A DNA stretch of 64,000 nt from Zestosphaera sp. (GTDB lineage Archaea > Thermoproteota > Thermoprotei_A > Sulfolobales > NBVN01): NCBI GenBank assembly GCA_038727705.1, contig JAVYVJ010000001.1, positions 693,269 through 757,268 on the forward strand, written 5' to 3'. Position 1 is the first letter of the stretch, and every line of letters starts with the position of its first letter. Below the pieces are notes generated by a model. The model had not been told where the DNA came from. It worked only from the letters and a program-made list of their open reading frames with translations, and made no database searches. The translations under genes were made by a program, and so were the position numbers. Positions 8,728 to 17,758 of this stretch are shown piece by piece.

Positions 8728-10041
8728 TTAAGAGGTTCGAACCCTCCTCCGGAGTGATATTCTAAACTGCATTGAGAATATTCTTTCCGAACTAATTATC
8801 TTTGAGGCCGCATATATGAAAAGAGACATCGTAGTAATGCCGAAGACTATTGACGTGAAAGCCAGCCACTCATAACCCTCTATAACTGCCTTCATAACTA
8901 CTAACGGCGTTATGAAGGGTGATACCATCAAGCCGAGCACCGGACCCCAGATACCGAGAGAGGTTAGATCAACGTAGGCTAGCAGTAATGACGGTATTAT
9001 GAACACCATCGTAAGCGGTCCAGAGTAAGTTCCGGCAGTCCTTACATCCGGGGATATGGAACCCAGGAGGAGTCCTAAGCCTGCCGCGTTGAGCAAGGTT
9101 ATTACGATAGAAACAACTAACAGCAATATTGTGAGGGGGTTAATTATGCTTGTAAGAGCACTTAACTGCGGGGTTATCTCTGAAGCGCCACCGCCAGCTG
9201 CTTCACCGATAGCGGAGAATAGTGACGTCATGTAGAACATGAAGCCTGCGAAGAATGAGATGGTTGAGAGTAGTATGAGAAAGAAAACCCCCACAACCTT
9301 TGAGAGTAGTATGGTCCTCCTCTTAACAGGAAGTGAGAGAAGTATCTCAAGCGTCTTCTCCTCGTTCTCGTAAGCCATGAAGGTGGTTGCGTAGCCGAGC
9401 CCACTGCTGACTAAAATAACTGGGATGAAGAACATAGCATAGCTGGAGAGTGCTAGGTTGCTAAGGGTACTGGCATCCATAGTCATGTTTCTGAAGACTA
9501 TCTGAGTCACAGCTCTAACAGGTGTTAACGTGAAATTCGGGTTCATGCCTCCTGAGGCTATCAAATACGCTCTCAACGATTCGCTGAGGACGTTCACGAA
9601 GGTAGCCGGTGCCGCAGTTCCTCCCAGCGTGGTAAATGAGATGCCGGAGACCCTGCCGTAGACTACCAGCCTTACCGGTATCGAGTTGCTGAAGTCTACA
9701 GTAGCGTTGGGAGGTATCAAGACCGCTATGGAGTACTGACCACCTGATAAAGCCCTCCTTAAGTCGTCTTCACTACATTCACGTGTTAACGTAACGCTCT
9801 TAAGTATGCCTTCAAGTGAGCGGAGCATCAACTGCGTGAAACCTCCTTCGTCTAAGTCACACACATATAAATTCACCTCAGTTACCGACTTCACCGCCTC
9901 CTGAAATGTGGACGTCATGGCAAACCTCATGATCCCCCCTAGTGCAACAAATATTATGAGCGGGAGGACGACTGCTGGAATCAGAATCTTCTTGTCCCTC
10001 AGCATTACCTTAATCTCCTTAAGCGCGAGTTCCTTAAGCAT
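8728..10041 (-). CDS. ABC-2 type transporter permease (NatB-like)
   Basis: An integral membrane protein of about 437 residues from the chosen start (ATG at 10041, preceded by GGTGG). It has one N-terminal TM, a large extracytoplasmic domain (roughly residues 50-190) and about six C-terminal TM helices, including the ENEEKTLEILLSLP segment typical of the NatB/ABC-2 family. It overlaps the end of the ATPase gene by 8 bases and forms an exporter with it. A longer form starting at 10098 would overlap the ATPase more. Substrate unknown; family members export sodium, drugs or lipids. Confidence 0.85.
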   Translation of the reverse strand: MLKELALKEIKVMLRDKKILIPAVVLPLIIFVALGGIMRFAMTSTFQEAVKSVTEVNLYVCDLDEGGFTQLMLRSLEGILKSVTLTRECSEDDLRRALSGGQYSIAVLIPPNATVDFSNSIPVRLVVYGRVSGISFTTLGGTAAPATFVNVLSESLRAYLIASGGMNPNFTLTPVRAVTQIVFRNMTMDASTLSNLALSSYAMFFIPVILVSSGLGYATTFMAYENEEKTLEILLSLPVKRRTILLSKVVGVFFLILLSTISFFAGFMFYMTSLFSAIGEAAGGGASEITPQLSALTSIINPLTILLLVVSIVITLLNAAGLGLLLGSISPDVRTAGTYSGPLTMVFIIPSLLLAYVDLTSLGIWGPVLGLMVSPFITPLVVMKAVIEGYEWLAFTSIVFGITTMSLFIYAASKIISSERIFSMQFRISLRRRVRTS

Positions 10042-10777
10042 GGGGCCCCACCAAACGTGTAAAAAGCTCTTCCAGATTCTCGACACTGTGTTTGTCAAGT
10101 AGTTCCTTGACCCTTCCTTCAGTCACTATAAGTCCCCTGTCTATCAATGCTATTCTGTCACATAGATACTCCACTTCAAGCATGTTGTGGGAGGAGACTA
10201 TGAAAGTGATTCCGAACCTTCTTGAATATTCTTTTATGACTTTCCTTATGTATACCGCGTGGATGACGTCAAGCCCTGACGTCGGCTCATCAAGTATTGC
10301 CACCCTAGGTTTAACCATCAGAGCCCTAGCCACCTGAAGCCTCCTCTTCATCCCCTTACTGTATGTACCCGTATACTTATCTATGTCTCTACCCAGTCCA
10401 CTTATCTCAACAGCTTCGTTAACCACCTCCTCCCCATATCCGTATACACTAGCTATCAGCCTGAGGTACTCCCTTCCAGTTAGGTGTTTGTAGGAGCCTG
10501 CCTCCTCAGGTAGGTAGGCTATGAGTTTCCTCACTTTCTCATCATCTTTGACCACGTTCAGTCCATGGATGGAGACTTCCCCTGCGGTCGGTCTGATTAA
10601 TGTAGCAATTATTCGAAGGGTGGTCGTCTTACCCGCACCGTTAGGGCCGACGAGCCCGTACACCTCACCGGACTTCACGCTGAATGAAATATTCCTAAGA
10701 GCCGTAAAGCCCCCATAGTCTTTCCTGAGATTCTTGACTTCCACTGCCACTTCAGACAAGGAACTGAAGTTTGACAA
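10034..10777 (-). CDS. ABC transporter ATP-binding protein (NatA/CcmA-like)
   Basis: A 247-residue ABC ATPase with Walker A GPNGAGKTT (about residues 40-48), a YSKGMKRR signature in place of LSGGQ (common in NatA-type ATPases), Walker B VAILDEPTSGLD and the switch histidine in VSSHNM. It is the upstream gene of a two-gene exporter operon with the ABC-2 permease, which it overlaps. Its own upstream region (10778-10843) is short and A/T-rich and separates it from the divergently or independently transcribed Mth938-like gene. Confidence 0.92.
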   Translation of the reverse strand: MSNFSSLSEVAVEVKNLRKDYGGFTALRNISFSVKSGEVYGLVGPNGAGKTTTLRIIATLIRPTAGEVSIHGLNVVKDDEKVRKLIAYLPEEAGSYKHLTGREYLRLIASVYGYGEEVVNEAVEISGLGRDIDKYTGTYSKGMKRRLQVARALMVKPRVAILDEPTSGLDVIHAVYIRKVIKEYSRRFGITFIVSSHNMLEVEYLCDRIALIDRGLIVTEGRVKELLDKHSVENLEELFTRLVGPHA

Positions 10778-10843
10778 TCATACCAGCCCAAATAAGTAAA
10801 CTGTTAGTTGCAATTTTAAGGTATCATGCATTCGAAACCGCAT

Positions 10844-11212
10844 TTAGCATGTCAAATGTATGAAGAGAAGGACCTTCCTGCCCTTGCTGACTTCCTCGTT
10901 GTATTTACGTACAGCCTGCCTAGATTTAGCAACGTAGACTTCCCGACCCAACTTCCTGAATTCTTCAATCACCTCCTCATCCACTCTCATCATGCCATCA
11001 TAGCCAGTACCTATTATCACTAAGTCAACCCTTATGTTAAGGTAATCCCTAACATCTGCTAACTGGAGTCTATGTCCCTCAACACGCCACCAATCACTGA
11101 ATACAGCCTCAGGAGTTACCACAACGTCATGATCGTATTCAACACCGTTGATGATAATCAACCCGAACTCGTAATGATCTAACAAAGGCTGTTTAGTCAT
11201 CATACCCCCCAT
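10844..11212 (-). CDS. Mth938-like domain protein (DUF498 family)
   Basis: A 122-residue protein with the Mth938/NDUFAF3 fold signature: a conserved N-terminal GLIIINGVEY, the WWRVEGH element, and the VDLVIIGTGYDGMMRV core. The human relative assists complex I assembly; the archaeal function is not established. It sits between the ECF transporter operon and the exporter operon, on the same strand as both. The start at 11212 gives a few extra residues; ATG codons at residues 4-5 are alternatives. Confidence 0.82.
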   Translation of the reverse strand: MGGMMTKQPLLDHYEFGLIIINGVEYDHDVVVTPEAVFSDWWRVEGHRLQLADVRDYLNIRVDLVIIGTGYDGMMRVDEEVIEEFRKLGREVYVAKSRQAVRKYNEEVSKGRKVLLFIHLTC

Positions 11213-11252
11213 AAAAATGAAGGGTTAAGAACACTTATAACTGGCTTGATCG

Positions 11253-12071
11253 CTACTTTATAAATCCTAACGCCTTCAAATACTTTATCAAATCCTCCGG
11301 CAGGAGTACACGAGCATCTCGTGCTACTTCCTGCGCTATCAGTGCTGTGTACGTTGACGTAAGCGAGTACTTCCTTAACAGACTGACATCACTCAACACA
11401 TCTCTGGTCTCCCCATCAGCTACCACTCGTCCTGAATGCATGACAATAACTCTCTCAGAGTACTTGGAGAGCAACTCCACATCGTGAGTGACTAGCACTA
11501 CGGTTGCCCCGCCCTCTCTTAAGCGCCTCAACACTTCTATAAATTGCACTGAACGATACCAATCTTGGCCTGTGGTGGGCTCGTCGACTATGAAATTCCT
11601 GGTTCCCGCCAACATGTAGGACGCAAGCAACACCCTTAACTTCATGTACCTAGGTAGGCTAAGAACCGGTTTCTCAAGTAGATCATCACCTATCCCCACC
11701 TGCTTTAAAATTTCATTAAGCCTGATCTTGGTCAGCTCCTTCTCAACCCCAATAACTCTTGCTGTGAAGAGAATCTCGCTGAGTACCGTTACGTTGAGCA
11801 ACTGCGTGTTGACGTCCTGGGAGATAAATCCGATAAGTCTCACTAGGTCGCGTCTCCCGTATTCACTAATATTCCTGCCTTTAACCAACACTGAACCTGA
11901 TGAGGGTTTAATTAAACCGGCTATGCATCTAACCAATGTGGTCTTACCGGAGCCGTTGTTGCCTAGAATACCCACGAACTCTCCCTCTTTGATGGCCAGG
12001 TCTACTCCACTTAAAGCTTTCGTGCCGTCAGGATACTCGTACGCCAGGTCTCTGGTCTCAACTAAGTACAT
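11253..12071 (-). CDS. ECF transporter ATPase (second A subunit, degenerate signature)
   Basis: An ABC ATPase of about 272 residues and the last gene of an S-T-A-A ECF cluster. It has Walker A GNNGSGKTT, Walker B NFIVDEPTTGQD and an H-loop VLVTHD, but the ABC signature reads LSLPRYMKLR where LSGGQ is expected. ECF transporters use two ATPases, and unequal sites are known in ABC heterodimers, so this subunit probably contributes one impaired composite site. The ATG at 12071 is preferred over the GTG at 12086 because of GGAGTGGG upstream. It overlaps the first ATPase gene by 14 bases. Confidence 0.88.
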   Translation of the reverse strand: MYLVETRDLAYEYPDGTKALSGVDLAIKEGEFVGILGNNGSGKTTLVRCIAGLIKPSSGSVLVKGRNISEYGRRDLVRLIGFISQDVNTQLLNVTVLSEILFTARVIGVEKELTKIRLNEILKQVGIGDDLLEKPVLSLPRYMKLRVLLASYMLAGTRNFIVDEPTTGQDWYRSVQFIEVLRRLREGGATVVLVTHDVELLSKYSERVIVMHSGRVVADGETRDVLSDVSLLRKYSLTSTYTALIAQEVARDARVLLPEDLIKYLKALGFIK

Positions 12072-12927
12072 TGTGACCCACTCCACTGGCTTTGTTCAGG
12101 AGTTGCTTCATATCCTGAATCCTCAGGTCGTAGTCTGCGAGAATCCTGTGTTGCAATAGGTATTTCTGCACCCTCACCAGCTCAGGAACCCTGATTAAGT
12201 CTTCATAGTCGGGTGGTAATCTCTTGAAGAACTCGTTCGGTTCCTCAGCCAACACTATCCTACCACTATACATCAACGCGACTCTGGACGCATAGGGCAG
12301 AAACACGTCCATTCTATGCTCTATGACTACGGTGGTCACTCTGAAGCTACGCCTCAGTGATTCTATAGACTTTACCACTTCGTTAACACCTACCCAGTCA
12401 AGGTTCGAGAGCGGCTCATCAAGAATTAATATTTTTGGTCTTGATGCCAGAGCTGCAGCAATAGCTACTCTCTGCTTCTGACCGCTACTCAACTCGTAAG
12501 GGGATTTAATTAAGAAGGAGGGATCCAGACCTACTTGACTCAAAGACCAAACCACTCTCTCACGAATCTCCTCGGCGCTGAAACCTAGGAGCTTGAGACG
12601 TAGTGAGATCTCATCTTCAACGCTCATAGTCAGGAACTGCATTTCAGGGTCTGAGGACACGAATCCCACATACTCTGACAAGTGGTATGGTCTAACAGAC
12701 CTCACGCTATTGCCTAGGACCCTAACATCGCCGTCCATAAAGCCTCTATAGCTGTTGGGTATCAGCCCAGTCATACTTCTAGCCAAGGTAGTCTTTCCAG
12801 CCTCGTTAGGGCCTGTTATGATCACTAGCTCATTCTCCTCCACACATAAATTGACGCCCTTTAGGGTCCAGTCAGAAGACGCCTCATACATCCACCACAG
12901 ATTTTTAACCTCTATTATGCAGGACAT
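12058..12927 (-). CDS. ECF transporter ATPase (first A subunit)
   Basis: A 289-residue ABC ATPase with Walker A GPNEAGKTT, an intact LSSGQKQR signature, Walker B ILILDEPLSNLD and H-loop VVIEHRMD. It is the canonical ATPase of the pair; the neighbouring A subunit has a degraded signature. It overlaps the EcfT gene upstream by 13 bases and the second ATPase downstream, so the genes are translationally coupled. It energises vitamin or metal uptake with the T and S subunits. Confidence 0.9.
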   Translation of the reverse strand: MSCIIEVKNLWWMYEASSDWTLKGVNLCVEENELVIITGPNEAGKTTLARSMTGLIPNSYRGFMDGDVRVLGNSVRSVRPYHLSEYVGFVSSDPEMQFLTMSVEDEISLRLKLLGFSAEEIRERVVWSLSQVGLDPSFLIKSPYELSSGQKQRVAIAAALASRPKILILDEPLSNLDWVGVNEVVKSIESLRRSFRVTTVVIEHRMDVFLPYASRVALMYSGRIVLAEEPNEFFKRLPPDYEDLIRVPELVRVQKYLLQHRILADYDLRIQDMKQLLNKASGVGHNVLS

Positions 12928-13787
12928 CTCAAATCCACCGAGTATTGAAGGAGAATCCTACAAATGGGCGAGTTTGAGGGCTGGAGAACCCCTTCCAGAC
13001 CCAGGTAGATCATGATAGCGATTGCTGCACCCAGCAACGAGAGGACAACGACATCTTTACAACTTAACCTCAACTCACCACTAACATGAGCTCGGGCCTT
13101 TGGACTGAAGCCTCTTAACTCAAGGACGTCGCTCACTTCATCCACTTTCAGCAGGGTTATGGCGAAGAGCGGGAGAAACCTGTGTAGGAAGCGTCTCACT
13201 CTACCTACAATGTCCGCGTTGGATGAGCTTAAACCCCTAGAGAGCTCGCCCAGCCTAACTTCCTCGAACTTGATCTGAAGGTAGTAAAGGAATTTAAAAA
13301 CCAACCCGACTATGATAGATGCTCTAAAGTCCAGCCCCAGACTTGTTAATCCCTTAACGACATCGCCCTCGGTAGTTATTGAGAGCATGAGAACCATAGT
13401 GAGAACCGTCACGAGTATTTTAGAGTAGAGCGTTAAACCAATCACTAGACTCTCGACATGTGGTTTAGGGGCTGTACAGGTTAAGGAGTTGGAACCCTGT
13501 ACTTTGGCAAACACAATGTAACTAGCTATTATCACCACTAAGAAGCCTACTAAGATCCTTAGATATCTGTTCAGCTCACTCAACCTAACTTTAGAGAGCT
13601 TAAAGCTTAACAGTACCACCGACAATGTCAGGAGGTTACCCTCCAGGATATTCATGAAGACCACGTAGATCGCTGTGAAGGGTATTAAGGAGAGCTTCAC
13701 CAAAGGATTCAGGTCGAGGAATGGGGATTCCCTATCTATGTACCCAGCTATGGTTCTAACCCTGCAAGAGACTCTATCGCTGAACAT
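12915..13787 (-). CDS. ECF transporter transmembrane (T) subunit
   Basis: A 290-residue membrane protein with about five or six TM helices. Two motifs mark EcfT: the C-terminal coupling sequence LELRGF (about residue 226) and the LVFKFLYYLQIKFEE/GELSRG region that contacts the ATPases. It lies between the S-component gene (3 bases away) and the two ATPases (13-base overlap). The T subunit couples ATP hydrolysis to toppling of the S component. Confidence 0.88.
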   Translation of the reverse strand: MFSDRVSCRVRTIAGYIDRESPFLDLNPLVKLSLIPFTAIYVVFMNILEGNLLTLSVVLLSFKLSKVRLSELNRYLRILVGFLVVIIASYIVFAKVQGSNSLTCTAPKPHVESLVIGLTLYSKILVTVLTMVLMLSITTEGDVVKGLTSLGLDFRASIIVGLVFKFLYYLQIKFEEVRLGELSRGLSSSNADIVGRVRRFLHRFLPLFAITLLKVDEVSDVLELRGFSPKARAHVSGELRLSCKDVVVLSLLGAAIAIMIYLGLEGVLQPSNSPICRILLQYSVDLRCPA

Positions 13788-13790
13788 TGA

Positions 13791-14385
13791 TTAAGTCAAC
13801 CACCCCTTACAGAAAGCCCTGTGATTAACTACCATCGGTGAGAGCCCCTTAAGTACGGGCACCCCAACTGAGACTGCCGGTAAGACATTACCTAGGAACC
13901 ATGAAGCCATAACGCCATAATATATCTCCCCCGTTATAAAGCCCCATGAAAGCATTGCTGTAGTACCGAGATAGGCCCCTAACACGTTATTAAATATCAC
14001 GCATGATATGATGAAGGTAATCCAGTCACGACTTGATCTGAGTCTGGGATCAGCCTTAAGAAGTCTAAAGGCGAGGGCGGGAATCAACGACTGCACGAGA
14101 TTAGCTGGAAGTAATGATATGCTGATCGATATAGGTATCCCTCCAGTCAAGTCTCCTACGATTGGGAAGAAAACGCCGGCAAGAACCCCCCATAAGCCGA
14201 ACCACACTCCGCCAAGTATTTGGATCACCACCGCCAAGTAGAACCATGAAATACCATAACTAACTTGAAGAAAGCTACTTAGAGTTGCTGAGAGAGCCCC
14301 TAACGCACTTAGGAAAACAAAAACAACTACGTGGACGACCCCCCCAACTTCTCTCCTCGTCTTTCCTCACATTCCAGATGCTCAT
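13791..14385 (-). CDS. ECF transporter substrate-binding (S) component, apparent frameshift
   Basis: The open frame from the TTG at 14237 encodes 148 mostly hydrophobic residues, but it continues upstream without a start codon through another clear TM (VVHVVVFVFLSALG) to a run of seven G (14339-14345 on this strand). Upstream of the run, another frame opens at ATG 14385 with GGTGG before it. Removing one G joins them into about 197 residues, the normal S-component size. I read this as one gene with a 1-base frameshift at a homopolymer: sequencing error, recent mutation or slippage. The vitamin cannot be named. Confidence 0.65.
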
Positions 14386-14426
14386 CCAAACCACCATATA
14401 GATTTAATCAGCTAACTCACCTTATA

Positions 14427-14457
14427 ACTGACTCACTCGCAGTCCTGAAGGAGTCAG
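14427..14457. repeat. inverted repeat upstream of the ECF operon
   Basis: Perfect 7-base arms ctgactc (14427-14433) and gagtcag (14451-14457) with a 17-base spacer lie 30-60 bases upstream of the ECF S start. They could be a regulator site or a transcript-end hairpin; neither is proven. Confidence 0.25.
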
Positions 14458-14593
14458 GAAGATTTAGAATCTCCATCACACTAATCCGGCCACTCGCATG
14501 AGGCTTAACATGCCCACCCCACCTAAAACCTTACCAGTAAGAACGCTGATTGTATGTATAGATCCCCGTAGAACGTTTGCTTATTACCAAGTT

Positions 14594-15856
14594 TTAATGT
14601 GCAAGGTCTTCATATATGAGTCCTGTAATCTCTGCTACGTAACGTAAGTCCAACTCGTAGTCGCCGAGGGCTAGAACATAGTGATTTCCAATCGGGTTTG
14701 ACAGGATCTGCGATGTGACTTCAGATCCCCCCGACACCTTTACTTTAAGTTGAGTTCTGCAGTGCTTGCTACTTAACGGCTCTCCATCTATTACTGTACC
14801 CCTGATTATGCGTAGGGTATTCGAGAGAGGGTCTAGCTTAACGAGCGTGACGGGAGAACCTCTAGGTATATGGCCCGCTATCCCAACGCCTACCCCTGAC
14901 TCGAAGTGCGTGTCCAGCCCATACTTACACGTCATTCCCAATGCAATGCTGCAGTGGGTGATGAGGATCTCCTCACGCTCAACCCATGAAATGTTGCCCA
15001 TGAAGACAGGCCCCTTAGTCAATTCCTTAAGGATTGCCATAGTAACCAGTGCCGAGAGATCCCCTTCACATCCTGCTACTAAACCCTCGCTATTAAGTAG
15101 CGAGAGCGCTAGGCATGCAGTGGTTCCTAAGTCCCTTATGAGGTCGAAACACCGTATCGTGAGAGCTTTTAGCCCATGTCGAGCTATGAGTCTCTTAAGG
15201 GATACGTAGAGCTTGATAGCCTTCCGGACTTCCGAGGATGGCACCTTGACCATGACGGCATTCTCAATAACTTTCCCAGTTAATTCAGCGACCTCCTCAT
15301 CACCTATGTTGGCGAACAACTCTATAACTTCATTCATATTAATTCTAACGATTCTGAGGCCAGGCAGTAATTGCCTCAGGAGCTCTCCAACCTCGTTAGT
15401 GGCGCTATAGACCAACCATGGGGAAGGCTCTCCAATAATGCCTAGTACGTACTTGCCTACGCTATCAACGGTTCTCCAGGCATTAATGAAGCTTAGAGCA
15501 TTCTGCGACAGCGGCCATTCAGCTATAAGTGTTGCAGGTCTCTCAGCAAGTCTCAGCATGGAGTACGCTTCCAGCGAGGCGGGCAGACTATTCATCTGAT
15601 TGTGCGGTAATATAAGTGTGAACCTGGCCTTCCCAGCGAGCTCTACGATCAGCTCCTCAGTGCCCCCGGTTATCGGAGCCACCACCGCTAAGTCGTCAGC
15701 AGTTATCTGAGCCTTGTCGACGTGCTCACGCGTCGTTATTAGGCCAAGTATTTCATCAACCGGCAGTTTCGCACTTAAGTACTGTAGGAGTACCTCAGAG
15801 ACTTGTTCAGGGTTATGGAGGGGAGAGGCTACGGGTATTAGGTATGACTTACCCAC
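14594..15856 (-). CDS. L-fucose/L-arabinose isomerase-family protein
   Basis: A protein of about 420 residues resembling the FucI/AraA isomerase superfamily (COG2407 type): an N-terminal Rossmann-like half and a C-terminal half with the CEGDLSALVTM segment and the GPVFMGNISW segment that carry active-site residues in this family. The GTG start at 15856 is chosen because GAGGTGAT precedes it; the longer TTG form at 15889 would overlap the radical SAM gene. It is the third gene of an apparent operon with a radical SAM enzyme. Sugar isomerase activity is plausible but the neighbours suggest an unusual substrate. Confidence 0.75.
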   Translation of the reverse strand: MGKSYLIPVASPLHNPEQVSEVLLQYLSAKLPVDEILGLITTREHVDKAQITADDLAVVAPITGGTEELIVELAGKARFTLILPHNQMNSLPASLEAYSMLRLAERPATLIAEWPLSQNALSFINAWRTVDSVGKYVLGIIGEPSPWLVYSATNEVGELLRQLLPGLRIVRINMNEVIELFANIGDEEVAELTGKVIENAVMVKVPSSEVRKAIKLYVSLKRLIARHGLKALTIRCFDLIRDLGTTACLALSLLNSEGLVAGCEGDLSALVTMAILKELTKGPVFMGNISWVEREEILITHCSIALGMTCKYGLDTHFESGVGVGIAGHIPRGSPVTLVKLDPLSNTLRIIRGTVIDGEPLSSKHCRTQLKVKVSGGSEVTSQILSNPIGNHYVLALGDYELDLRYVAEITGLIYEDLAH

Positions 15857-15866
15857 AGTTATCACC

Positions 15867-17378
15867 TCATAATCTGGCCAGTTCTTCAAGCTGAGGTCTC
15901 CATTTATCCACCTTATGCTTAACGTACGCAGTGAAGAACTTAAGCATTACTCTTATGGGTAGGTGTTTGAGTCCCTTCATATAGAACTCATCCATTATCC
16001 TTTCAGCCCAGTAGATGGAATGATCAAGCGTTTTAAGCATAACCTCCACGTGCTCCCCCTTAACAGCCTCCCTCCGGAACCAGTCCCTGTTCTTGAGTGC
16101 TCCCATAGGGACGAAGAACATAGGTACTATCAAGCTTCTGTAATGCCGCACCCTATCTAGAAGTTCCATGGTCTTAACTAGGTCGTCAGGGGTTTCTTCA
16201 GGGATTCCGAGTATAAGGGTAACGGCAGGGATGATCCTATTCTCATGCATTATTCCTAGGGCATCTTCAACTACCTCAGGCCATCTTTCGGGCTGGTATG
16301 GGGCTGCCTTAGCAGGCATTATCCTCCTGGCTAGGTTAGGACTTCCAGTCTCAAGGCCTACCTCAACCCCTAGGTAATTCTGTTTGTCGTATAGTATTTC
16401 ATTCATCAGCTTAGATATTAGTCTGTAGTTATCTTCAGCGAACTTAGTTGCGGCAAAGCTTGTATGGGCCCACGCTATACTCCCAGGAATTAGCTTCTTC
16501 ACACGTTCGTGTAGCCTGATTAGAGGTTCCTCTCTCGGCTTCACGCCCTCGGCACCGTAGAGTAGCACGTCCTCGCTATGCAGTATCACGTTATCAACGC
16601 CATTGCTTACATTGATGCTGATCTCCGACTCTATCCTTTCTAGTGGGATGTTCCTAAGCGGTCTTAGAGTCACTGAGCAGAATCTACACCCTCTTGGACA
16701 GCCTCTCATGATCTCCACTAAGCCGTTCACGCTAGCCTTCCTAATCACCGGTATTTCGTCTATGGAAGGGGCTTCATGAGGTCCCACGAAAACATACTGC
16801 GGTAGCTTCTCATCATTCAGAGCCTTCTTAACTAAATCGCCTATCACCGACTCGGCCTCACCATCAATCACTGTGTGGACCCCAAACTCCCTCCACAACT
16901 CGACCTCCCACAACCATTGCCATGCTGCAGGACCACCGACTATGATCTTGACCCCTCGCTCCCTGGCCTTACGCACAGCTTCACTCCTCATAAACCTTAT
17001 GAATGACTTCCTGTTGACAGGCTCCTCACCAGTTATGAACCACCACTCACTGCTAGGCGGTCCATATGCGAAGTAGTCGTGATGCCCTATCATGAGGACT
17101 TTCATCGTGTCCAGGTGCTTGCTAACATGGTCGGGATCGATAACTGCAGCACTATATCCTAGGTCCAGAAGCTTAGCTTCGATCTTCCTCAGGCCGTAGG
17201 GCGCCTCGACAGGTCTTCCCAATTCATCGACCCTGACCTTTGGCGCCGCTATCCACATCCACAGGAATTCAGGTATGCCTGTGGCAGGTCCTGTGGTCAT
17301 GAAGCCCAAGAACTCCTTACCCCTGTGATTAGACATCATCGTTCTGTCGGCAGTTATAACTACCTCGAAACCTGTCAT
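15867..17378 (-). CDS. B12-binding-type radical SAM protein
   Basis: A 503-residue radical SAM enzyme with the iron-sulfur motif CPRGCRFC at about residues 224-231, preceded by an N-terminal region that resembles the cobalamin-binding domain of COG1032 proteins (for example GHHDYFAYG and IIVGGPAAWQW). Downstream are VEVGLETGSP and the TIM-barrel strands of the family. It starts at an ATGA overlap with the upstream small gene. Such enzymes methylate or rearrange unactivated carbons; the substrate is unknown. Confidence 0.85.
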   Translation of the reverse strand: MTGFEVVITADRTMMSNHRGKEFLGFMTTGPATGIPEFLWMWIAAPKVRVDELGRPVEAPYGLRKIEAKLLDLGYSAAVIDPDHVSKHLDTMKVLMIGHHDYFAYGPPSSEWWFITGEEPVNRKSFIRFMRSEAVRKARERGVKIIVGGPAAWQWLWEVELWREFGVHTVIDGEAESVIGDLVKKALNDEKLPQYVFVGPHEAPSIDEIPVIRKASVNGLVEIMRGCPRGCRFCSVTLRPLRNIPLERIESEISINVSNGVDNVILHSEDVLLYGAEGVKPREEPLIRLHERVKKLIPGSIAWAHTSFAATKFAEDNYRLISKLMNEILYDKQNYLGVEVGLETGSPNLARRIMPAKAAPYQPERWPEVVEDALGIMHENRIIPAVTLILGIPEETPDDLVKTMELLDRVRHYRSLIVPMFFVPMGALKNRDWFRREAVKGEHVEVMLKTLDHSIYWAERIMDEFYMKGLKHLPIRVMLKFFTAYVKHKVDKWRPQLEELARL

Positions 17379-17758
17379 CTTCCATCCACCATATCATACT
17401 CTACTTCGAGATTCTCGATCATGTCCAAGAGCCTATTTTGAACTTCTGAAGACACGTAAACCTTGACTCTTAATCCTTGTGACTCACGCAGTTCCTCGAC
17501 TACTTTTTTAACGTCCTCCGGGTAGGATCCAGCATATTCTACAGTGATGCTTAAGTGTATGTTGGAGAGGAGTAGATTCCTCACCTGCTCAATGTAGTAT
17601 GGAGTCCCCCGCGGACTTACGACCTTAAGCACCACATTCCTTGACCCATAGGCCGTCGCGTCCTTAAGTAGTTTGTTGATGAAGGAGGAATGCAAGACAT
17701 CCTCAGACCCTAGAATAAGGATGCTGTAGAATGACGTGGAGCTTCTAGAATCCGGCAT
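17375..17758 (-). CDS. small unknown protein in radical SAM operon
   Basis: I do not recognise this protein. From ATG 17758, preceded by GAGGGG at 7-base spacing, it has 127 residues with an alternating alpha/beta pattern (FYSILILG, NVVLKVVSPRG, HLSITVEY, RVKVYVSS), suggesting a small Rossmann- or ferredoxin-like fold. A longer form from GTG 17887 has no better ribosome site. It is translationally coupled (ATGA) to the radical SAM gene, so a substrate or partner role is plausible but unproven. Confidence 0.6.
   Translation of the reverse strand: MPDSRSSTSFYSILILGSEDVLHSSFINKLLKDATAYGSRNVVLKVVSPRGTPYYIEQVRNLLLSNIHLSITVEYAGSYPEDVKKVVEELRESQGLRVKVYVSSEVQNRLLDMIENLEVEYDMVDGR

Noticed and set aside
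8731..8750. GAGGTTCGAACCCTC resembles a tRNA T-arm
   Set aside because: It lies inside the end of the ABC-2 permease gene, and no acceptor, D-arm or anticodon arms can be built around it.
14235..14250. TTG 14237 as the S-component start
   Set aside because: It would delete the first TM helix, and no ribosome site precedes it.
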